Source of the DNA: Hyphomicrobiales bacterium
GTDB taxonomy: Bacteria; Pseudomonadota; Alphaproteobacteria; Rhizobiales; Beijerinckiaceae
Direction: 5' to 3'
NCBI GenBank assembly: GCA_019247605.1
Contig: JAFBAS010000035.1
Span: 1 to 42,508, forward strand
Length of the DNA: 42,508 nt
Shown: positions 8,264 through 15,637 of the stretch, piece after piece
Layout of the letters: every line of letters begins with the position of its first letter
How positions within the stretch are numbered: the first letter of the stretch is position 1
The notes under the pieces: generated by a model
Told to the model about the DNA's origin: nothing
The model's input: only the letters and a program-made list of their open reading frames with translations
The model's database searches: none
Position numbers and translations under genes: made by a program

Positions 8264-9375
8264 CGAGGATTCCCCTTCCGCACCACGATGGCGGCGCGCA
8301 GATTGCCTTTTCCAAATCTCGCCATGCGCTGAAACTCGTCTGTCGGGATCGGCAGGTTCGCGGCCGAGACCGGAGTCTCCTCGTCATTGGCCTCGACGTA
8401 CGGATCGTGCACGAAAACATGGCGTTGATCGCCCGCATAGGCGAGAAGCCAATGCGGGAATTTTTCACGGAACATGCGGTAACCGGAGACCAGCACTACC
8501 GCGATGGCGCCCTCGTCGAGGACGGTTTGCAGCGCCGGAGCATCGAGCGGCTGCAGGCGGATGGGGATGCCGCATTCCTCCGCTTCGCGCCGGAACTCTT
8601 CCTGCGTTAGACGCATGACCTCGCGCTTTTCGGCATTGCGCACCGTGTCGAGAAAATAGGGTCCCTCATGCGAGAGGTGAAGCGAGGGCAGGAGCCCGCG
8701 CTTGGCGAGTGTCACGGCAAGCCCGTAAGGCTCGCACCCGCCAAGGCCTGAAGTCATGAAAATGGTCGTCGACTCGCGCCATAGCTGGACTTCCGCGACA
8801 CGGCTCGGGTGAAAGTCGGGATCGGCCCATCCGAGCGCCATGAGAAGGCATGCGGGGCCGCAAGTGAATTCCAGGGTTTGGCGATAATATGGCGGCGGCC
8901 GCGAGGGCGGCGCGATTTGAGCAACGAGAAGCTTTTCGAGGCGAAGCGCCGTCTGATCATCTTCGTAATAATGTTCATAACGGCCGAACTGCTTGTAGCC
9001 GAGCTTTTCGTAGAGCGAGATGGCGCCATGATTGTCGGCGCGCACCTCGAGCCGCAACGCGATGCAGTCTCGTTCGATCGCCGTTTTCTCGGCAGCCTGC
9101 ATCATGGCGCGCCCGATGCCGATGCGTCCGGTTTCCGGCGCGACCGCGATCGAGTAAAGGCGCGCCAGCGCCGTTCCTGAGCGAAAGGTCAAGAGCGCGT
9201 AACCGCCGAGATGGTTGCCCCGGTCGGCGACGATGAACGCAGCCTTGGGGGTCGAGATGAAATGGCGAAGCGAGCGCCGCGACAGGCGATCGGAATCGAA
9301 GACGCGATTCTCGAGCTTCTCGAGCTGATCGAGATCGGCGAGCGTCGCTTCGCGGATGACGGCAGGATGCGACAT
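8260..9375 (-). CDS. GNAT acetyltransferase fused to C39-like (papain-fold) peptidase
   Basis: A 371-residue fusion. Residues 5-150 are a GNAT acetyltransferase: LARLYSIAVAPETGRIGIGRAM holds the acetyl-CoA loop (RxxGxG around 84-89), with the late NHGAISLYEKLGYK motif. Residues 160-330 look like a C39 bacteriocin-processing-type peptidase: Q166 and C172 in QTLEFTCGPACLLMAL, H308 in FPHWLLAY and D324 in HDPY would form the catalytic set. No signal peptide or transporter domain is seen, unlike ABC-linked C39 peptidases. It lies 65 bases after opgD and overlaps the RimK-like ligase by 4 bases. The natural substrate is unknown. Confidence 0.87.
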   Translation of the reverse strand: MSHPAVIREATLADLDQLEKLENRVFDSDRLSRRSLRHFISTPKAAFIVADRGNHLGGYALLTFRSGTALARLYSIAVAPETGRIGIGRAMMQAAEKTAIERDCIALRLEVRADNHGAISLYEKLGYKQFGRYEHYYEDDQTALRLEKLLVAQIAPPSRPPPYYRQTLEFTCGPACLLMALGWADPDFHPSRVAEVQLWRESTTIFMTSGLGGCEPYGLAVTLAKRGLLPSLHLSHEGPYFLDTVRNAEKREVMRLTQEEFRREAEECGIPIRLQPLDAPALQTVLDEGAIAVVLVSGYRMFREKFPHWLLAYAGDQRHVFVHDPYVEANDEETPVSAANLPIPTDEFQRMARFGKGNLRAAIVVRKGNPR

Positions 9376-9440
9376 GCGCGCCGAAACGACCGCTCAAGCC
9401 GCCGAAGGCAACGAACGAGGCGGCCGGATGACGCTCTCGA

Positions 9441-11027
9441 TCACGGTGCCTTCCACGGGCGTGTCCAGGTTTCGGTGAGGGCGCGGGTGCGCGCCCGCAA
9501 GAAGGCGCGGATGTCCGCAGTTTGTCCGGCCTCGAGCGCGACATCGATGCCCGCTCTGAAGCCCTTGATGTCCGGGTTCGGGGAAAGAAAGGTGCGCAGC
9601 ACCCTCCCGGCCGAAACCGAGGCGACGATTTCGACCATCTCCGGCGCGTTCAGATAATAGGCGAGTTCGCCGCCGGCGAAATCGATGAGGAAACGTCGGC
9701 TTCCGGGCGCCTCCGCCTCGCTCGAACCCAAGGCCTTCGCGACCGTCTGGAAAGTGGAGTGAACCCTGCCGCCCGGCGGCATGCCGCGTGCCTCGAGAAG
9801 CGAGCGGAGCCGGTAGGCATAGGCGAGCGTCTGGCCCTGTTCGAGCGGCGCCTTGGGTCGCCAGACAGCGACGATATTGTCGGTCGCCTCGTTCTGCGCC
9901 GGGACTTCGGTCAATTCGACCGCGCCTTCACCCCAACTGCCGAAAGGCTCGACCCAATAGCTCGGACGACGCTCGTAATGCAGGTCGATGTCCTCGTAAT
10001 GATCGAAGAGGCGGTCGCGCTGCATGAGCCCGAAGCCTCGGATGTCCTTGTCGAGGAAGACGGAAGTCGAGGCTTCGGCCGGATTGAGGAGCGGACGCCA
10101 GATCCATTCGCCGGAACCGGCTTGCATGAAGAGTCCGTCCGAATCGTGCACCTGCATGCGGTAGTCGTCGCGCACGCGCGGGTCGCTCTCGGCCGTAAGG
10201 AACATCGACGTGAGAGGCGCAAGGCCGAGATTAGCGATCTGCCGGCGCGCGATGAGCGTGACTTGCGTCTCGATCGCGGTGTCCTGCCCCGGAAAGATGA
10301 TGAAGCGAAAGGCGCCCGTGACCGATTCCCCGTCGAGCAGCGCATGCACGGTGATGCGGTCGGCATCGGCAGCCGGCTGCTCGACCCAGAACTCGCGAAA
10401 AAACGGAAACTCCTCCGCGCGTCCCACGCCCGAATTGATGGCCAGGCCGCGCGCCGAAAGCCCGTAGAGCTGGCGCCGTCCGAGGAAGCGGAAATAGCTC
10501 GCGCCGAGAAAGGCGATGAGCTCGTCCATCACCTTGGGATCGTTGACGGGATAGTGCAGCCGAAAGCCAGCGAAACCGGTGTTGACCGGCAAGGGCTTGT
10601 CGATCTTGGTGCGCCCGAAGTCGAAGAGGCTCGGCGAATAAGGGATAGGCGCGGGCATTCCGTCGCGAACGATGTTGACCACCACCGGTCGCTTGAAATT
10701 GAAGCCGAGGTGGAAGAGTTGAAGCTGGAACAAGCTTCCAGGTCCCTGGAAGAAAGCCTTGTCCGGCCGAAAGCGGATGTCGCGCCAGGTATCGAAATCG
10801 AGATTGGCGATCGGCGCTGGAAGCTGCGGCGTCGCGGCGTCATAGGGCACCGAGGCGAGGTCGCGGGCGCGCTGCACCACATCCTCATAACCGAAACGAG
10901 GAACGGGCGGTTTTGTCGCATCCGCAGTTTGTGCGACGGCAGAGCCGGCCAGACGAGGCGCGAGCGGGATGAGCGTGGTAGCGAGCCCCGCCCCAATGAC
11001 GCGGCGGCGCGTGACGTGACCTGACAT
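9441..11027 (-). CDS. opgD: Periplasmic glucan biosynthesis protein, OpgD/OpgG (MdoG) family
   Basis: Involved in building or trimming osmoregulated periplasmic glucans. The ATG at 11027 gives 528 residues starting with a twin-arginine signal (TRRRVIGAGLATTLIPLAP, cleavage probably after VAQ), which favours OpgD over the Sec-exported OpgG. Mature landmarks: FGYEDVVQRARDLAS, FDTWRDIRFRPDKAFF, FRFLGRRQLYGLSARGLAINSG is the conserved central block (key FLGR and YGLSARGLA), and PSYWVEPFGSWGEGAVEL. An upstream extension of the frame (59 codons) would bury the signal peptide and is rejected. The GNAT/C39 gene follows on the same strand. Confidence 0.9.
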   Translation of the reverse strand: MSGHVTRRRVIGAGLATTLIPLAPRLAGSAVAQTADATKPPVPRFGYEDVVQRARDLASVPYDAATPQLPAPIANLDFDTWRDIRFRPDKAFFQGPGSLFQLQLFHLGFNFKRPVVVNIVRDGMPAPIPYSPSLFDFGRTKIDKPLPVNTGFAGFRLHYPVNDPKVMDELIAFLGASYFRFLGRRQLYGLSARGLAINSGVGRAEEFPFFREFWVEQPAADADRITVHALLDGESVTGAFRFIIFPGQDTAIETQVTLIARRQIANLGLAPLTSMFLTAESDPRVRDDYRMQVHDSDGLFMQAGSGEWIWRPLLNPAEASTSVFLDKDIRGFGLMQRDRLFDHYEDIDLHYERRPSYWVEPFGSWGEGAVELTEVPAQNEATDNIVAVWRPKAPLEQGQTLAYAYRLRSLLEARGMPPGGRVHSTFQTVAKALGSSEAEAPGSRRFLIDFAGGELAYYLNAPEMVEIVASVSAGRVLRTFLSPNPDIKGFRAGIDVALEAGQTADIRAFLRARTRALTETWTRPWKAP

Positions 11028-11812
11028 TCTTATCGGCTCGCTCGAGCAAAAGAGTTGGCGATGACGCGGTTTTCTTATCAGCAAACTCGCGCGCAAAACA
11101 GCTATGTGGCGGCAGAGCTTGCGCGCAAATTTGCGTGGGGTGGGAAGACGCGCCGAGCTCATGCAAAAAACGGGGCAAAATCTTGCCTCGCGGTCAATTC
11201 GCATCTTGTATCTTCGTGCTTGATTGCGTAAGTGTTCTTTTGCCTAATTCGCACGTGCCTGTGGCTGCGTGCCGGTCGGTGGGCATCCGGACAAGAGGCC
11301 GGACAGCCGCCGGGGTCGAAAGTCGCGAGGGTTCAAGCCTCGAGCCTATCCAGACCCCACACCCAGACCGGCGGTCGGAGGCGACCGGCTTACACTCGTT
11401 CTCCACGAGTGGACGCGGCTTGAAGCAACGACGGAGCGGGCTTTTTTGGTCTCCAGCCGACCCTCCAAAGGTCGGGTTACCGAAGAGGCTTGTCCTTCTT
11501 GCCGGGCGTGCGGACGAGGGTTCCTCATCCGTTACGTAGGCTACGCGAAGGGTCCGTGATCCCGATTCGGACTCGCATCGGTAGTCGTTACGGCGCACCA
11601 GCCGGATTGTCGTCGACTTGAGGTCGCCGACAGACCGGGGCGGTTTCGAGGCTCTACCGAACCCTGCGTCTCCACCGCGCGGGCAAGGCAACCGAGAACC
11701 GCAAGCGATCGTTGTCCATGAGTTTTGCGAAGTGTTCGCGAATTCTTGGACGAGTGGGTCCACCAAGCGATCTCCCTCGCCCGGGGTCGCGCAAGGTCGA
11801 TGGGTGCTGAAG
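11028..11812 (+). promoter_or_regulatory. Long structured leader before ornithine decarboxylase, candidate speF-type RNA
   Basis: A 785-base stretch with no convincing gene; the far left part must also hold the opgD promoter on the other strand. From about 11270 it is rich in GC hairpins. A long-range pairing joins GCCGGTC (11271-11277) with GACCGGC at 11366-11372 or alternatively 11383-11389, and the second of these can instead form a local hairpin (11372-11376 with 11383-11387). Further hairpins lie at 11394-11410 (ACTCGT/ACGAGT), 11457-11475 (CCGACC/GGTCGG) and 11512-11530. The speF RNA motif is known upstream of ornithine decarboxylase genes in alphaproteobacteria, so position fits. The match to its consensus was not checked. 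Confidence 0.5.
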
Positions 11813-12943
11813 ATGACTGAACGAATCCGAGCTTTTCTTCGCGAGCGCCGAGAGGAAGCTCCGTGCATCGTCATCGACCGCGAGGTGGTGGCCGACAATT
11901 ACCGCACCTTCGCGAACGCCTTGCCGGACACGCGGGTGTTCTATGCCGTGAAGGCCAATCCCGCGCCGGAGATTCTGCGCCTCCTCGCGGAGCTCGGCTC
12001 GTGCTTCGACGCGGCCTCGATCACCGAGATCGAGGCGGTACTCGCGGCTGGTGCGGCCGCTCACCGCATCTCCTTCGGCAACACGATCAAGAAGGAGCGT
12101 GACGTGGCGCGCGCTTTCGAGCTCGGCGTGCGACTCTTCGCGGTCGATTGCGAGACCGAAGTGGAAAAGATCGCCCGCGCCGCGCCGGGCTCGCGCGTCT
12201 TCTGCCGCCTGCTCGTCGATAATTCCGGAGCCGATTGGCCGCTCTCGCGCAAATTCGGTTGCGACGGCGACATGGCGGTGGAGGTGCTCGAGCACGCCAA
12301 GCGCCTCGGCCTTGAGCCACATGGCGTGTCCTTCCATGTAGGTTCGCAACAGCGCGATCCGAAGATGTGGGATGGTGCGCTGGCGATATCGGCACGCGTG
12401 TTTCGCGCCTGCGCGGAGCGCGGCATCAGCCTCGCCATGGTCAATCTCGGCGGCGGCTTTCCGGCCAAATACGTAAAGAAGGTGCCGTCGGTGCGCCTTT
12501 ACGGCGACCTCATCTTCCGCTCGCTGAAAAAACATTTCGGCAACGCCTTGCCCGAGACCGTGATCGAGCCCGGGCGCGGCCTTGTAGGCGACGCCGGCAT
12601 CATCGAGGCGGAGGTTGTCCTCGTCTCGCGCAAATCGAAGAACGATCCTTTGCGCTGGGTCTATCTCGACATCGGCAAGTTCGGCGGCCTCGCCGAGACC
12701 GCCGACGAGGCGATCCGTTACGTTATCCGCACGGAGCGCGACGGCGACCGCAAGGTTGCGTGCGCGCTCGCCGGACCCACCTGCGATAGCCTCGACGTGC
12801 TCTACGAGAAGGAGCCCTATTTCCTGCCCATCAGCCTCGAGGTCGGCGACAAGGTCCTCATCGAAGGCACGGGCGCCTATACGACGACCTATTCGTCGGT
12901 TGGCTTCAACGGTTTTGCGCCGCTCAAGCAATATGTGATTTGA
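11813..12943 (+). CDS. Ornithine (or lysine/ornithine) decarboxylase, fold type III PLP enzyme
   Basis: Decarboxylates ornithine to putrescine, the first step of polyamine synthesis. The ATG at 11813 gives 376 residues. The open frame extends 65 codons upstream through the structured leader and has no family similarity there. Landmarks: VFYAVKANP with the PLP-binding Lys, GVSFHVGSQ, VNLGGGFP, EPGRGLVG, and GPTCDSLDVL with the catalytic Cys and Asp of the partner active site. This is the eukaryote-like, short alphaproteobacterial type rather than the long E. coli SpeC/SpeF type. Lysine activity is possible. The long leader suggests control by RNA structure. Confidence 0.92.
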   Translation: MTERIRAFLRERREEAPCIVIDREVVADNYRTFANALPDTRVFYAVKANPAPEILRLLAELGSCFDAASITEIEAVLAAGAAAHRISFGNTIKKERDVARAFELGVRLFAVDCETEVEKIARAAPGSRVFCRLLVDNSGADWPLSRKFGCDGDMAVEVLEHAKRLGLEPHGVSFHVGSQQRDPKMWDGALAISARVFRACAERGISLAMVNLGGGFPAKYVKKVPSVRLYGDLIFRSLKKHFGNALPETVIEPGRGLVGDAGIIEAEVVLVSRKSKNDPLRWVYLDIGKFGGLAETADEAIRYVIRTERDGDRKVACALAGPTCDSLDVLYEKEPYFLPISLEVGDKVLIEGTGAYTTTYSSVGFNGFAPLKQYVI

Positions 12944-12975
12944 GCGCGCCTCCATACCGGCATAGAAGTTGTGAA

Positions 12976-13374
12976 ATGAGATTCATCGCCATCGTGGCAT
13001 CCCTCCTCGTCGCGACGGCGGCGCAAGCGGGGTCGCCGCCCAAGCTCGACATCAACGCGACCTGCCGGCGCGCGCAACCGCTTTCAGGCGGGCAGAAGAG
13101 CGCCTTTCAGGGCTGCATCGACGATGAGCGCGAGGCGCAAAAGGAGCTGGCGAAGCTCTGGTCGAGCTTCAAGGCGAGCGCCCAGTCGAATTGCCTCCAG
13201 GTCACCCGGATCGGCGGTGCTCCGAGTTATGTGGAGCTCGTCACATGCCTCCAGCTCGACAAGCAGGCGCAGGAAGCCGCGCGCGAGAACAGGAAGTCGC
13301 TCGACCTGCCGGGCGGCCCGTCCTCGACCTCGGGAACCGGTTCGACCTCGGGAACCGGTTCGACCTCGGATTGA
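12976..13374 (+). CDS. Small exported protein of unknown function with C-terminal Ser/Thr/Gly repeats
   Basis: 132 residues from the ATG at 12976, which begins a standard Sec signal peptide (MRFIAIVASLLVATAAQA). The frame could start 12 codons earlier but this would spoil the signal. The mature part has four cysteines (CRRAQP, GCIDDE, NCLQV, TCLQL) spaced like two disulfide pairs in a helical region with DDEREAQKELAKLW. The tail repeats STSGTG, encoded by an 18-base direct repeat. It begins 32 bases after the ornithine decarboxylase stop and could be read with it. I do not recognise the family by name. Confidence 0.7.
   Translation: MRFIAIVASLLVATAAQAGSPPKLDINATCRRAQPLSGGQKSAFQGCIDDEREAQKELAKLWSSFKASAQSNCLQVTRIGGAPSYVELVTCLQLDKQAQEAARENRKSLDLPGGPSSTSGTGSTSGTGSTSD
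13324..13370. repeat. 18-base direct repeat inside the small exported protein gene
   Basis: The unit TCGACCTCGGGAACCGGT occurs twice in tandem (13324-13341, 13342-13359), followed by a partial third copy. It encodes STSGTG repeats at the protein's C-terminus. Copy number could change by slippage without a frameshift because the unit is a multiple of three. Confidence 0.9.
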
Positions 13375-13429
13375 GTGGAAGGCGTAGCCAGCGGCCTCGC
13401 CGCTCGAGGCGCTTGACCGCAAATACGTA

Positions 13430-14854
13430 TTAAGTCGGTGCGAGGTTTCCGAGTACGCCTCGCGCGGCTGCCACGGCTCGCTCAACATCCTCTTTGCTCG
13501 TTTGCCAGTTGCAGACGGATATCCGCATGCAGCGCTTTCCCTGCCATGTGGTGCCGCCGAAGAACGCCTCGCCTGTAGCCGTGATGCGGGCGATCGTCTC
13601 GTCGGTTCGAAGGTCGTGATCAGCTTCGGTGGCGCCCGGACGTGGATCGAGAAAGCGCACGAGCCCTTGGTTGATCGTGGGCTCCCATACCATCTCGGCG
13701 CCGGGCAGGCCGCCGATCCGCACCGTCAACTCTCGCGCGTGAACGCAGCTGCGCTCGACCAGGTCGGCAATCCCGGCGCGACCCAATTGACGAAGGGCCG
13801 CGTAGGTGGCGACCCCACGGCCACGCCGGGACCATTCCGGGTTCCAGTCGATCTGGTCGCGCGCACCGTCCACGAGCATGGTGTAACTCGTGCGATGCGA
13901 GAAGGCGCCGCGATGGGCATCCGCGTCGGCGACGAACGCGTAACCGCAATCGAACGGGGTGTTGAGCCATTTGTGACCGTCATTCGTCCACGAGTCCGCG
14001 AGCTCCACGCCGCGCAGGAGATGACGATGTTTCGGGCTGGCGGCGGCCCACAGGCCGAACGCGCCGTCGACATGTACCCACGCGTCGTGGCGATGCGCGA
14101 TCGGGATGAGGTCGGCAAAGGGGTCGAAGGCGCCGATGTTGAGATCGCCGGCCTGCAGCAGCACGATGGTGGGTTGGTGCGCTCTGCCTTCCATGGCGTC
14201 TTCAAGCCCGCTCGGATCAAGTTGACCGCGATCGTTGCAAGGCAATGTCGTGATGGCGCGTTTTCCGAACCCGAGAATGCGGAGGGCTCGCTCGACCGAA
14301 CCGTGGCGCTCGCTGCTCGTGATGATGCCGATCGGCGGAGCGCCCGCGAGGCCCTGCTCTTCCACGTTCCACCCGGCTCGCGCGAGCAGGCGGTGGCGCG
14401 CTGCGCCAAGACATGTCAGATGCGCCATTTGTGTTCCTGTGACGAACGCGAAGCTCGCCGTCGGCGGCAAACCGAACAACGCCTTGAGCCATCTTCCAGC
14501 CACTTCTTCGATCACGGCCTCGGCGGGCCCGCAGGCATGGATGGCAGCGTTCTGATCCCAAGCCGAGGTGAGCCAGTCGGCCGCAAGTGCCGCCGGGAGC
14601 GTTCCGCCGATGACCCATCCGAAAAATCGTCCGCCGGTGCTGCCGATGATCCCGCCCTCGGCGTCACGCACGAGATCGTCGATCACATCGAGCGGATCGG
14701 TGCCCGCTTCCGGGAGGGGGCGATCGAACCGACGGCGCAGCGTCTCAAGATCGGTCGTGGCGTGAACCGGCCGCCTCCCTGCTCCCGCCAAATGGCTCAG
14801 CGCATGCGCGCACGCCGACCGAAGCACCTGTGTAAACATGTCTCGATCGGACAT
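13430..14854 (-). CDS. PLP-dependent amino-acid decarboxylase (group II, aromatic-L-amino-acid/diaminobutyrate type)
   Basis: 474 residues from ATG 14854 (MSDRDMFTQVL). Fold type I enzyme of the pyridoxal-dependent decarboxylase group II family. Landmarks: ADWLTSAWDQNAA, the cofactor region WVHVDGAFGLWAAAS with the Asp that binds the PLP nitrogen, and DSWTNDGHKWLNTPFDCG with the Schiff-base Lys. The C-terminal part ends with RISVCNWQTSKEDVE. The substrate cannot be told from sequence: aromatic amino acids, glutamate or diaminobutyrate relatives are all possible. It is convergent with the small exported protein and divergent from the Ada-like gene, with 40 bases between starts. Confidence 0.85.
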   Translation of the reverse strand: MSDRDMFTQVLRSACAHALSHLAGAGRRPVHATTDLETLRRRFDRPLPEAGTDPLDVIDDLVRDAEGGIIGSTGGRFFGWVIGGTLPAALAADWLTSAWDQNAAIHACGPAEAVIEEVAGRWLKALFGLPPTASFAFVTGTQMAHLTCLGAARHRLLARAGWNVEEQGLAGAPPIGIITSSERHGSVERALRILGFGKRAITTLPCNDRGQLDPSGLEDAMEGRAHQPTIVLLQAGDLNIGAFDPFADLIPIAHRHDAWVHVDGAFGLWAAASPKHRHLLRGVELADSWTNDGHKWLNTPFDCGYAFVADADAHRGAFSHRTSYTMLVDGARDQIDWNPEWSRRGRGVATYAALRQLGRAGIADLVERSCVHARELTVRIGGLPGAEMVWEPTINQGLVRFLDPRPGATEADHDLRTDETIARITATGEAFFGGTTWQGKRCMRISVCNWQTSKEDVERAVAAARGVLGNLAPT

Positions 14855-14894
14855 GGTCCGCCTTCCGTCATGACAAGATTGCGTTTCGAATAGC

Positions 14895-15545
14895 ATGGGC
14901 GCTATGGGGGGGCTCGCCGGATTCGGACTCCGTCCCCGGTCACCGCGGAAGGTGAACGTGCTCGATCTCAGGGAATGTGAACGCGCCCGCGTGACGAGAG
15001 ATCGCCGTTACGACGGCCTGTTCTTCATCGGCGTCGCAACGACCAAGATCTATTGCCGGCCCGTATGCCCGGTTCGGCCGGCGAAAGCGTGCAATGTGAG
15101 CTTCTTTCCGTCGGCAGCTGCGGCCGAGGCCGCGGGGTATCGGCCATGTCTGAGATGCCGGCCCGAAGCAGCGCCCTTTTCACCCGCCTGGAGAGGTTCC
15201 CGCACGACCGTTGAGCGTGCGCTGCGCCTGATCGAAAACGGTGCCCTCGATGACGGCGATGTCGAGGAGCTCGCCCATCGCCTCGGCATCGGACCGCGCC
15301 ACCTCGGCCGCCTTTTCCAGCGACACGTGAACGCAAGCCCGATTCAGGTCGCCCAAACGGCCCGCGTTCAAAAAGCAAAACGCCTGATCGACGAGACCAA
15401 TTTTTCGATGGCCGAGATCGCGATGCGCTCGGGCTTTCGCAGTGTTCGGCGCTTCAACGCCGTCTTTGCCGAAGTCTACCGGCGCCCGCCGACAGCGATG
15501 CGTCGTTTTGGCGCCGGTGCGTCCCCCACGAGCTTCTCCGAGTGA
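14895..15545 (+). CDS. Ada-type metal-binding domain plus AraC helix-turn-helix (AdaA-like) regulator
   Basis: 216 residues. Residues 25-95 match the Ada N-terminal Zn domain: IYCRPVCP and YRPCLRC supply four Cys ligands, one of which accepts methyl groups from DNA phosphotriesters in E. coli Ada. Residues 103-205 are an AraC-type double helix-turn-helix (RLGIGPRHLGRLFQRHV; NFSMAEIAMRSGFRSVRRFN). The O6-methylguanine methyltransferase or AlkA-like glycosylase part often fused to this unit is absent, and the stop follows directly. Such stand-alone proteins sense methylation damage and activate repair genes. Start at 14895; the ATG at 14904 is an alternative. Confidence 0.85.
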   Translation: MGAMGGLAGFGLRPRSPRKVNVLDLRECERARVTRDRRYDGLFFIGVATTKIYCRPVCPVRPAKACNVSFFPSAAAAEAAGYRPCLRCRPEAAPFSPAWRGSRTTVERALRLIENGALDDGDVEELAHRLGIGPRHLGRLFQRHVNASPIQVAQTARVQKAKRLIDETNFSMAEIAMRSGFRSVRRFNAVFAEVYRRPPTAMRRFGAGASPTSFSE

Positions 15546-15637
15546 GGCGCACGCGCCTTCACTCTTTTCACGCGCCGTGGTTTGCGGCATGAACAGCGCA
15601 CAATATGTGCGACAAGCTGCCGAGGAGCCGCGCCGTC

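Noticed and set aside
6701-8332. 543-codon plus-strand open frame opposite the RimK-like gene
   Set aside because: Antisense shadow; it also runs through the tandem repeats and shows no family pattern.
11320-11350. tRNA T-arm-like sequence (gggttcaagcct) in the ODC leader
   Set aside because: The 5-pair stem exists but the loop does not follow T-loop order and no acceptor or anticodon arm fits around it.
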